A DNA stretch of 7,270 bases. Origin: an uncultured Coriobacteriaceae bacterium. GTDB lineage: Bacteria; Actinomycetota; Coriobacteriia; Coriobacteriales; QAMH01. Position 1 is the stretch's first letter, and each line of letters opens with the position of its first letter. Where the stretch lies: assembly GCA_900556425.1 (NCBI GenBank), contig USOR01000040.1, positions 1-7,270 of the forward strand. Direction: 5' to 3'. The notes below the pieces were generated by a model. The model made no database searches, was not told the DNA's origin, and saw only the letters and a program-made list of their open reading frames with translations. Of this stretch, positions 1 to 5,730 are shown one piece after another. A program made the translations under genes and the position numbers.

Positions 1-283
1 GCGCAAGACCGCCAACATCGTCATGAACGAATGCTTCGACAAGGTTGAGGGAATTGCCGTCGATACCCATGTTTTTCGCATCGCGCATCGCCTCAAATTC
101 TCAAACAAGAAGACACCTGGCGAAGTCGAGAAGGACTTACTGTCTCTTTTGCCGAGCGAGCTGTGGAAGAACGTAAACAGTCAATGGATACGCTTCGGGA
201 GGGAATATTGCATCGCGCGTAAACCGCGTTGTGACGAGTGTCCCTGCGTTGACCTGTGTCCTACGCAAATCAGCCTGAAATAG
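1..283 (+). CDS. nth: Endonuclease III, 3' part (partial at window start)
   Basis: This is the C-terminal 93 or so residues of a base-excision-repair DNA glycosylase/AP lyase that removes oxidised pyrimidines; the gene begins before the window. The frame opens with RKTAN, the end of the helix-hairpin-helix motif (LPGVGRKTAN in E. coli Nth), whose Lys is the catalytic nucleophile. It continues with AVDTHVFR, which holds the catalytic Asp, and ends with the [4Fe-4S] loop in C-x6-C-x2-C-x5-C spacing (CIARKPRCDECPCVDLC). An additional Cys sits inside the last spacer. The family's HHWLILHGR segment reads NSQWIRFGR here, a mild divergence. The stop is TAG at 281-283. No clear terminator follows, only a long-looped inverted repeat at 296-340. 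Its lysine codons are mixed AAA/AAG, unlike the strongly biased molybdoenzyme gene downstream. Identification rests on motif recognition and is firm. Confidence 0.95.
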   Translation, partial: RKTANIVMNECFDKVEGIAVDTHVFRIAHRLKFSNKKTPGEVEKDLLSLLPSELWKNVNSQWIRFGREYCIARKPRCDECPCVDLCPTQISLK

Positions 284-514
284 CCAGAGAAACCGCTGGT
301 ACCGTGCAAACCTAATGCGTTTAGTATGGGGTCGTACCAGATTCATTATTATATTCTAAATAGGATAAAGATTCTCATCATTCACTCAGGCTTTTTATAC
401 GATTGCTGGTATTATTTTGGAGCGCTAGGTCATTTGCGTTTTCGATGCCCCAGACACCATCGCAAACAAGAGCGTCCTGGCACACATTACCCAATCACAT
501 TCGTGAAGGGAGGG

Positions 515-541
515 TTGACTAGAGGCATTACCCTCTAAAAT
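515..541 (+). promoter_or_regulatory. Candidate promoter with operator-like palindrome in its spacer
   Basis: TTGACT (515-520) resembles a -35 box and TAAAAT (536-541) a -10 box, but the spacing is only 15 bp, shorter than the usual 17. TAGAGG (520-525) and CCTCTA (532-537) form a perfect 6-bp inverted repeat with a 6-bp gap, so the dyad fills the spacer and overlaps both hexamers. A regulator bound there would block or remodel polymerase contact. It lies about 210 bp before the molybdoenzyme start codon. This is inference from sequence form only. Confidence 0.35.
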
Positions 542-558
542 CCAACCCAAGGTTCGCC

Positions 559-575
559 TGAGCTGTTTAAGCTCA
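559..575. repeat. Small inverted repeat TGAGCT-N5-AGCTCA
   Basis: TGAGCT (559-564) and AGCTCA (570-575) are perfect inverted copies separated by GTTTA. It could be an operator half-site pair or a short leader hairpin. Its position just downstream of the candidate promoter fits either. Chance occurrence cannot be excluded. Confidence 0.3.
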
Positions 576-588
576 TCCGTGTTCTTGG

Positions 589-604
589 AGGCAAGTAGTT
601 GCCT
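589..604. repeat. Small hairpin AGGCAA-GTAG-TTGCCT
   Basis: A perfect 6-bp stem (589-594 with 599-604) closes a 4-nt loop. It has no following T-run, so it is not a terminator. It may be a leader RNA hairpin or a protein-binding dyad. Confidence 0.3.
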
Positions 605-659
605 TGCTGTTGTTGGTTATGCGGAGTGAATGTGAAGTGGGATTCTTTACAAATCACAC

Positions 660-669
660 CACATATGTG
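660..669. repeat. Perfect palindrome CACATATGTG
   Basis: This 10-bp perfect palindrome lies 84 bp before the molybdoenzyme start; a second, shorter one (CACGTG) lies near 693-698. Either could be a regulator site. There is no independent support. Confidence 0.25.
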
Positions 670-752
670 CACTGAGAGTTTAAATCTGGCTTCACGTGCA
701 TAAGAGGGCTTCAAGTTTTCCCAAAAGGTAATTGAGGAAAAGGAGTAACACT

Positions 753-3137
753 ATGGCTGGAACTTACAGCAAAGAGTGGCGAGTTACACGCGAGGATGGC
801 ACTGTAGCTACCCGCAGCAACACCTGGTCTCCCCCGGGATCTCACCCGGTAGGATATGGCGTTAAGGTTATCACCGATGGCGGCCGTCTTATCCGCATCG
901 AGGGTGACGACGACAACCCCATTACGCAGGGTCGCGTCAACGCCATGAACCTTGCTCTGCGCGAGTACACCTACAGCCCCGACCGCGTCATCTATCCCAT
1001 GAAGCGCGCCTATGAGGATCGCGGTAAGATGAAGTGGGAGCGCACCACGTGGGACGAGGCTCTCGACACGATTTGCGAGAAGGTCCGCTACTACCAGACC
1101 ACGTATGGTCCCGAGTCCATCGTCTGCTTTGGTGGCACCGGCCGTGAGGCTTGCATTTTCTACTATGCACTGACGTTCTCCGTCCTGCAGTCGCCCAACT
1201 GCTGCTACACGCAGTCCGGCTGGTCCTGCTATGGCCCGCGCTGCTCGATCGCTGACTACGTCCTGGGTGCTGGCTACCCCGAGCTCGACTATGCAGGCCA
1301 CCTGCCTGGTCGTTTCGAGGATCCCGCGTACAAGCTCTCCAAGTGGGTTGTCGTTTGGGGTAAGGAGCCGCTGCCCTCCAATGGTGACGGTTTCTTCGGT
1401 CACGTCCTCGTTGACATGATGAAGCTTGGCACGCACCTGATTTCCATTGACCCCCGCATCACCTGGCCGGGTTCGCGCAATGGCAACATCAACGTCCAGC
1501 TCCGTCCGCAGACCGACACCTGCATGGCTCTCGGCATCATGAACCTCATGTTCCAGAACGATGAGTATGATCATGAGTTCGTGGAGCAGTGGATCTACGG
1601 CCTCGACGAGCTCAAGGCTCGCGCCGCCGAGTATCCCGTCGAGAAGGTCGCCGAGATCACCACGGTCGACGTTGCCACGATTGAGCGCGTCGCTCACATC
1701 CTCGGCACCGAGCGTCCCATCGGTTGGGCTTGGGGTCTGGCATTCGACCAGAACAAGAACGGCGTTCAGCTGTCCCAGGCGATGATTCTTCTCGCTGCCA
1801 TGACTGGTTCCATCGATACCCCGGGTGGTCTGACCCTCGGTCCCCCGTCCGCTCTCCTCGGCAAGTGGCGTATGGAGCAGCGCGGCGCTATGACCGACGA
1901 GGTCTGGTCGCTTCGTATCGGTGCTGCCGAGTGGCCTGGTCTGTCCACTGGTATGGCTACCACTCAGCCGGACGAGACCCTGAACACCATGGAGTCGCAC
2001 AAGCCGTATCAGCTCCGCATGGCTTGGTTCAACAGCTCCAACTTCCTGGCGCCCACCTGCTCGGCTCAGCCCAAGCGTTGGCATGACGCTCTGTGCGAGA
2101 GCATCGAGTTCTGCGTCATCCAGGACCTCTTCCTGACCCCGACCGCTATGGCCGTGGGCGATTACTTCCTGCCGATGTCCACCTGGGCTGAGCATGATGG
2201 TATCTGCCTCACGCACTATGGCCGCAACACCGTCTTCATGGGCCCGATGAACAAGGCCCTGCAGGTTGGCGAGTGCATGTCCGACGTCGAGATCTGCCTC
2301 GTCTTCGGCCAGCGCCTCAACCCGACGTGGTGGCCGTGGTACAAGCCGGCCGGCGACACGCTCGACGTCTCCACGCTCGAGCACAGCGAGTACGCTCCTA
2401 TGCTGCTTGGCAAGGATCGTGGCCTGCTCGACCGCGACGCTCTGGAGAAGGCAGTCGTCCAGTTCTACAGTGATCAGCTGGCAGAGCTCGGCATGACCTT
2501 CGACGAGTTCCGCGAGGAGGGCATCTATCAGCCGGGCGCCCATGGCTTCGAGTACGAGAAGTACGCCAAGGGCATGCTCCGCTTCGACGGCGAGCCGGGC
2601 TTCAACACCATTACTGGTCAGATCGAGGCCTACTCGATTCTGTACGAGTCCTGGGGCGAGGATCCGCTGCCGTACTACGAGGAGCCCAACTACTCGCAGT
2701 TCAGCAAGCCTGAGTTCGCTGGTCAGTATCCGCTGATCACCACCTCTGGTTCGCGTCGCTACAGCTCCTTCCATTCGGAGCATCGTCAGGTTCCGTCCCT
2801 GCGCCAGATCGATCCGTGGCCGTGGGTCCAGATCAACCCCGAGACTGCTGCCGAGTACGGCATCACCAAGGGCGACTGGGTCGAGGTCTACAACATGTTC
2901 GGTTCTGCTCGCTTCAAGGCAGAGATCACCTTCTGCATGAAGCCCGGTATCATCAACTGCGCTCATGGCTGGTGGTTCCCCGAGCAGGACGGCGAGGAGC
3001 CCAACCTGTTCGGCGTTTGGAAGTCCAACTTCAACAGCCTCGTTCCGCACATGAACATCGGTAAGCTTGGCTTCGGTGCTCCCTACAAGGGCGTTATGTG
3101 CAACATGAGGCGTGTCCGCGGCCTGAACCAGGATTAA
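753..3137 (+). CDS. Molybdopterin-dependent enzyme catalytic subunit lacking the N-terminal Fe-S site
   Basis: A 794-aa large subunit of the DMSO-reductase superfamily, which binds a bis-(pyranopterin) Mo or W cofactor. Family landmarks in order: GRLIRIEGDDDNPITQGR (about 45-61), YSPDRVIYPMKR (74-85), WERTTWDEALD (95-105), QSPN...SCYGPR (146-163; Cys159 is the likely metal ligand by position), SIDPR (231-235), TGSIDTPGG (351-359), and a C-terminal cofactor-binding domain from about 655 (LITTSGSRRYSSFHSEHRQ, 661-679). The usual C-x2-C-x3-C...C cluster motif is absent: no Cys occurs before residue 108, the CG position reads YG (35-36) and the GRLC position reads GRVN (60-63). There is no twin-arginine or Sec signal, so it should be cytoplasmic. 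The ATG at 753 follows AGGAG (741-745); an in-frame TTG at 732 lies ahead of that site and is unlikely. Lysine codons are almost all AAG, suggesting high expression. Substrate unknown; pyrogallol-transhydroxylase-like or acetylene-hydratase-like chemistry is a guess. Confidence 0.9.
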   Translation: MAGTYSKEWRVTREDGTVATRSNTWSPPGSHPVGYGVKVITDGGRLIRIEGDDDNPITQGRVNAMNLALREYTYSPDRVIYPMKRAYEDRGKMKWERTTWDEALDTICEKVRYYQTTYGPESIVCFGGTGREACIFYYALTFSVLQSPNCCYTQSGWSCYGPRCSIADYVLGAGYPELDYAGHLPGRFEDPAYKLSKWVVVWGKEPLPSNGDGFFGHVLVDMMKLGTHLISIDPRITWPGSRNGNINVQLRPQTDTCMALGIMNLMFQNDEYDHEFVEQWIYGLDELKARAAEYPVEKVAEITTVDVATIERVAHILGTERPIGWAWGLAFDQNKNGVQLSQAMILLAAMTGSIDTPGGLTLGPPSALLGKWRMEQRGAMTDEVWSLRIGAAEWPGLSTGMATTQPDETLNTMESHKPYQLRMAWFNSSNFLAPTCSAQPKRWHDALCESIEFCVIQDLFLTPTAMAVGDYFLPMSTWAEHDGICLTHYGRNTVFMGPMNKALQVGECMSDVEICLVFGQRLNPTWWPWYKPAGDTLDVSTLEHSEYAPMLLGKDRGLLDRDALEKAVVQFYSDQLAELGMTFDEFREEGIYQPGAHGFEYEKYAKGMLRFDGEPGFNTITGQIEAYSILYESWGEDPLPYYEEPNYSQFSKPEFAGQYPLITTSGSRRYSSFHSEHRQVPSLRQIDPWPWVQINPETAAEYGITKGDWVEVYNMFGSARFKAEITFCMKPGIINCAHGWWFPEQDGEEPNLFGVWKSNFNSLVPHMNIGKLGFGAPYKGVMCNMRRVRGLNQD

Positions 3138-3157
3138 TAAGAAAGGAAGTTACTTAA

Positions 3158-3517
3158 ATGGCAGATCAGAAGTACGCACTGCTGGTTGACTACACCTTCT
3201 TCTCTGGCAACCACGCCGCAGAAATCGCCTGCAAGGAAGAGCTCGGTCTTCCCCTTGATCAGTTTGCTATCAAGGAAGTCGAAGTCGGCCCGTTCAAGGT
3301 CGGCGAGGGCAACGACGGTGACGATTGGGAGTGGATCTACCTTCCCATTCCGACCTGCATCTTCTCGCAGCACTGGGGCACCGGCGGCGACAAGGCCGGC
3401 CAGCGTCCCCTGGCAGTCCAGGTGGAAGAGTCGCACTCCATGTATTACGGCACGCTCGATGAGATGATTGCCAAGATGAAGGAGTTTGACCGCCCGATGT
3501 GTCTGTTCCAGCTCTAA
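3158..3517 (+). CDS. Degenerate ferredoxin-like beta subunit of the molybdoenzyme
   Basis: A 119-aa protein starting 20 nt after the catalytic subunit, with AAAGGAAG (3142-3149) before its ATG. The N-terminus (KYALLVDYTFFSGNHAAEIACKEELGLP begins at residue 5) follows the opening of DmsB/NrfC/transhydroxylase-beta proteins, where the pattern is a hydrophobic strand, then C-x2-C-x2-C-x3-C, then KEE. Here the first three cysteines read Phe, Asn and Ala; only Cys25 survives. PTCIFSQHW (65-73) sits where the second cluster motif (PxxCxHC) is expected and keeps one Cys (67). LAVQVEESHSMYYGTLDEM (85-103) resembles the final motif and its FGDLDE-type tail, with Val/Glu in place of Cys. Length is about half the usual 180-280 aa, as if the middle clusters were deleted. 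Cys115 is the third and last Cys. It is cytoplasmic. I infer a structural partner that binds no cluster. Homology is judged by eye and is moderately sure. Confidence 0.65.
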   Translation: MADQKYALLVDYTFFSGNHAAEIACKEELGLPLDQFAIKEVEVGPFKVGEGNDGDDWEWIYLPIPTCIFSQHWGTGGDKAGQRPLAVQVEESHSMYYGTLDEMIAKMKEFDRPMCLFQL

Positions 3518-3539
3518 TTAGAGCCTGGATAAGCTAGAA

Positions 3540-3571
3540 TAGGCCTGGCCGGTTACGGCTGGCCAGGCCTA
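3540..3571 (+). other. Strong hairpin between beta-like gene and 91-aa gene
   Basis: AGGCCTGGCC (3541-3550) and GGCCAGGCCT (3561-3570) are perfect inverted copies around a 10-nt loop, and T3540/A3571 add an eleventh pair. No T-run follows (AGAATTAGATTAC), so it does not look like a full intrinsic terminator. It may protect the upstream mRNA from 3' exonucleases, act as a processing or attenuation site that lowers expression of the third gene, or be a weak terminator. Confidence 0.6.
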
Positions 3572-3605
3572 GAATTAGATTACAGACGATTAGGAGGAAA
3601 CCCAT

Positions 3606-3881
3606 ATGACACCTGAAGAGTTCTTGGCTCTCGATGCCCCTGAGGCCGCTGAAATCCTCAACAAGCTCGTTGCCGAAGGCAAGAGCAAGGATGAGGCCAT
3701 GGCCGAAGAGGGTGTTTCGCAGGCTGATCTCATGAAGGCTCAGATCTTCTGGGTAAAGGATAAGTTCATCGCCCGCGCTTGGGGTGGCTACACCTCCACG
3801 AAGCGCACTGGCAATGAGGCTGGCGACAGCATCGAAGGCGTTGGCGGCAGCGATCCTTCCAAGGGTTACGCTGGCATTTAG
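3606..3881 (+). CDS. Small protein of unknown function downstream of molybdoenzyme pair
   Basis: A 91-aa soluble protein with a strong Shine-Dalgarno AGGAGG (3592-3597) ahead of ATG. I do not recognise its family. Residues 1-45 are probably helical, acidic and alanine-rich (APEAAEILNKLVAEGKSKDEAM); the stretch 27-45 has a helix-turn-helix-like spacing (SKDEAMAEEGVSQADLMKA). A more distinctive aromatic/basic patch follows (FIARAWGGYTSTKRTGN, 54-70), and the tail is glycine-rich (GVGGSDPSKGYAGI). It has no Cys, no signal peptide and no membrane segment. It lies 88 nt after the beta-like gene, beyond the hairpin at 3540-3571, and is followed by a terminator. That makes it the probable last gene of the cassette. 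Possible roles are a third subunit, an assembly factor or a local regulator; none is shown by the sequence. Confidence 0.8.
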   Translation: MTPEEFLALDAPEAAEILNKLVAEGKSKDEAMAEEGVSQADLMKAQIFWVKDKFIARAWGGYTSTKRTGNEAGDSIEGVGGSDPSKGYAGI

Positions 3882-3901
3882 CATTTCGCCATCAAACCTG
3901 T

Positions 3902-3934
3902 AAGGGCCCGATATCTAACCGTATCGGGCCCTTT
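3902..3934 (+). terminator. Intrinsic-type terminator after the molybdoenzyme cassette
   Basis: AAGGGCCCGATA (3902-3913) and TATCGGGCCCTT (3922-3933) form a perfect 12-bp stem with an 8-nt loop, starting 20 nt after the stop codon of the 91-aa gene. The following T-run is short (CTTTC). The outer AA/TT gives an A-stem-T form that could also work from the other side, but no converging gene is present. It separates the molybdoenzyme cassette from the tig unit. Confidence 0.8.
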
Positions 3935-3959
3935 CAGTATTCATGGACGCGTGCCGCGT

Positions 3960-3965
3960 TATACT
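3960..3965 (+). promoter_or_regulatory. Candidate -10 box for the 111-aa gene/tig unit
   Basis: TATACT lies 32 bp before the ATG at 3998, at a distance that fits a short 5' leader, and just after the preceding terminator. No convincing -35 hexamer sits 16-18 bp upstream. The same TTATACT string precedes rlmH. Confidence 0.4.
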
Positions 3966-3997
3966 ACCGGCATTGCGCCAATTCTAGGAGGGCATAC

Positions 3998-4333
3998 ATG
4001 TCAACTGAAGCAGAGATCATTGCAGAGATCGAGGAGCTTGGTCGTTTGACCGAGGAGCAGGAGGACATCCTGTATAACATCGCATTGCGTCAGGAGGAGC
4101 TTGGCCGCCAGCCAACCATCTTGCTGCGCGAGAAGGTGGACGGCTCTCCCATCTACCAGCCTATGATCGACCGCGAGGTTCTTACCTATCAGCTGTATAA
4201 CCATGGCGGCGCCGGCTCGCACGAGGTCGTGAACCTCATCGTCACGCTCAAGGGCATGCGCTACGTCATTCTTCACTCCGACGAGCTTTCCCTGCGCAGG
4301 AAGGTCGATCCTGCGGGCAATTACCGCGACTAA
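3998..4333 (+). CDS. Conserved-looking protein of unknown function upstream of tig
   Basis: A 111-aa soluble protein with a strong Shine-Dalgarno AGGAGGG (3986-3992) before ATG. I do not recognise the family. Residues 3-38 are acidic, heptad-like and probably a coiled coil or helical hairpin (EAEIIAEIEELGRLTEEQED, then LYNIALRQEELGR). Residues 40-100 look like a beta-rich domain, with strand-like segments around TILLREKV, EVLTYQLY, EVVNLIVTLKG and MRYVILHSDELSL; the protein ends in a short basic tail. It has no Cys, signal peptide or transmembrane helix. The tig start codon lies only 34 nt downstream with no terminator between, so the two are probably co-transcribed. That suggests, but does not prove, a link to protein folding or translation. 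Confidence 0.8.
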   Translation: MSTEAEIIAEIEELGRLTEEQEDILYNIALRQEELGRQPTILLREKVDGSPIYQPMIDREVLTYQLYNHGGAGSHEVVNLIVTLKGMRYVILHSDELSLRRKVDPAGNYRD

Positions 4334-4367
4334 CTCGCGCTGTTCCATATACGTTTGGGGAGACAAG

Positions 4368-5669
4368 TTGGAAATCACAGATATCACACGCGAGTCCGAT
4401 GATGCGGTGCAGGAGATGGTCGTGACCATGACCGCAAGCGCGGACGAGGTCAATACCTACATCGACAAGGCATTCAAGGAGCTTGCCAAGAACGAAATCC
4501 CGGGATTTCGCAAGGGCAAGGCTCCGCGCGAAGTTATCGAGCGCGAAGCAGGCGGCCACGATATGGTATTCGCCCGTATTGCCGAGGACATTGTTAACGG
4601 CGAGGCGCCTGCCTTGCTCGACGATGCCGACGTGCTTTTCATCGGTGACCCGCAGTTCAACCTCGAGAAGATTCCCGCCGAGAACCAGCCCTTTACCTTC
4701 ACGATATCGGGTCCGGTTCCACCAGAGGGTACGCTCTCGAGTTATGACGAGGTCTCGATCGAAATGCCGCCCAACGAGGCAACCGAGGCAGAAATCGAAA
4801 CTCAGATCGACGAGCTGCTGAGCGTCTACTACAACTACGATGTCATCGATGACCCGGACTACGAGGTCGAAGATGGGGACTACGTCACCGTCAGAATGAC
4901 CATCATGAACGATGGCGCTGTCATCCCGGGCCTCAACGATGTCGAGCGCATGCTCAGCATCGGTGGCGGCTCCATGCCCGAGAGCTTCGATGAGCACGTT
5001 ATCGGCAGCAAGATTGGCTACACGCTCGACTTCGATTTTGACGCGAAGGGCCAGGAGGAGCGCCCGGAACTTGGCGATGGTAACTTGCATGCCAATGTCG
5101 AGGTCAAGCAGATTCGCAAACGCGTTCTGCCGGAGCTTGACGAGGAGTTTCTCGCCAAGATTGGTGCCACGAGCCTTGATGACCTGCACGACCAGATGAA
5201 GATGACCATCAACATGCAGAAGGACCGTGAGCTGCCCAAGCTGCTCGAGCAGAAGGTCGTAGACGCCCTCATCGAGCGCTTCGAGGGTGAGGTTCCCGAG
5301 TACTACGTCGATTTCATGCGCGACAACGTGAGTCGCGAACTCATGCAACGGCTTCAGAAGGAGGGCACTGGTCTGCAGGACTGGATGCTCAAGAACAACG
5401 TCGAGGCAGAGAAGATGCAGGAAGAGGTCAACCAGGAGTCCATCGATCGCGCCAAGCGCGACATGGCGCTCGAGGCCCTCTTCAAGGAGAAGGGCTGGGA
5501 GGTTACCGACGAGGACATCGCTCGGGAGCTTTCCGGGGTCGATGACGCGGAGGCCCAGATCGCCGAGCTCAAGGAGGCTCACCGCATGGCGGACCTGCGC
5601 AAGATGTGCCGCCAGTCCATGGCTGCCCGCTGGCTTGCCAAGACGGCCGACATCACGGTTGTCGAATAG
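4368..5669 (+). CDS. tig: Trigger factor (ribosome-associated chaperone)
   Basis: A 433-aa trigger factor, the chaperone that docks at the ribosomal exit tunnel and shields nascent chains. The N-terminal ribosome-binding domain (1 to about 115) carries the signature IPGFRKGKAPREVIE (44-58). The FKBP-type PPIase domain spans about 165-250 (VEDGDYVTVRMTI... to ...NVEVKQIRKR). The C-terminal chaperone domain runs from about 255 (LPELDEEFLAKIG) to the end. Length matches the family (about 430-450). The start is TTG at 4368, supported by GGGGAG (4357-4362) just upstream and by alignment of MEITDITRES with family N-termini. The PPIase domain is divergent: the family's IPGFEEQLIG reads MPESFDEHVIG (203-213), and the GG-containing insert before it is altered, so prolyl isomerase activity is doubtful while chaperone function is not. 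It probably shares a transcript with the preceding 111-aa gene and ends in a strong terminator. Confidence 0.95.
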   Translation: MEITDITRESDDAVQEMVVTMTASADEVNTYIDKAFKELAKNEIPGFRKGKAPREVIEREAGGHDMVFARIAEDIVNGEAPALLDDADVLFIGDPQFNLEKIPAENQPFTFTISGPVPPEGTLSSYDEVSIEMPPNEATEAEIETQIDELLSVYYNYDVIDDPDYEVEDGDYVTVRMTIMNDGAVIPGLNDVERMLSIGGGSMPESFDEHVIGSKIGYTLDFDFDAKGQEERPELGDGNLHANVEVKQIRKRVLPELDEEFLAKIGATSLDDLHDQMKMTINMQKDRELPKLLEQKVVDALIERFEGEVPEYYVDFMRDNVSRELMQRLQKEGTGLQDWMLKNNVEAEKMQEEVNQESIDRAKRDMALEALFKEKGWEVTDEDIARELSGVDDAEAQIAELKEAHRMADLRKMCRQSMAARWLAKTADITVVE

Positions 5670-5698
5670 TTCTTCGCTTCGTAAGCACGCTAACGAAG

Positions 5699-5728
5699 GA
5701 GGCCCGCATAAGCGGGCCTCTCTTTTTT
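5699..5728 (+). terminator. Rho-independent terminator of tig
   Basis: GAGGCCCGC (5699-5707) and GCGGGCCTC (5712-5720) form a perfect 9-bp GC-rich stem with a 4-nt loop (ATAA), followed by TCTTTTTT (5721-5728). It starts 30 bp after the tig stop codon. This is a textbook intrinsic terminator. Confidence 0.95.
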
Positions 5729-5730
5729 CG

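Larger units (their letters stand above)
284..752. other. Gene-free intergenic/leader region upstream of molybdoenzyme operon
   Basis: I see no convincing gene in these 469 bases. The one open frame (about 326-538) has no good ribosome-binding site and unlike composition. The first part, roughly 340-420, is markedly AT-rich compared with the genes. The stretch holds an inverted repeat CTGGTAC (296-302)/GTACCAG (334-340), a candidate promoter at 515-541, and inverted repeats at 559-575, 589-604 and 660-669. If the 515-541 promoter is real, the transcript has an untranslated leader of about 200 nt. I could not match the leader to a known riboswitch. Confidence 0.7.

Noticed and set aside
326..538. 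70-codon open frame in the AT-rich intergenic region
   Set aside because: No good ribosome-binding site, no family resemblance, and it overlaps the candidate promoter.
732..752. Earlier TTG start for the molybdoenzyme (adds MRKRSNT)
   Set aside because: The added codons are the Shine-Dalgarno region itself (AGGAAAAGGAG), and the ATG at 753 is ideally spaced from it.
753..860. Twin-arginine signal peptide on the molybdoenzyme
   Set aside because: No RRx-F-type motif or hydrophobic stretch in the first 40 residues; the N-terminus goes straight into the catalytic fold.
711..3050. Very long minus-strand open frame (779 codons) opposite the molybdoenzyme gene
   Set aside because: It mirrors the biased codon use of the plus-strand gene, has no recognisable domain, and the plus-strand product has clear family motifs and a ribosome-binding site.
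4266..5582. 438-codon minus-strand open frame opposite tig
   Set aside because: It is a shadow of tig; its low-complexity Leu/Val/Asp-rich translation has no motifs, and it spans the gap between two real plus-strand genes.
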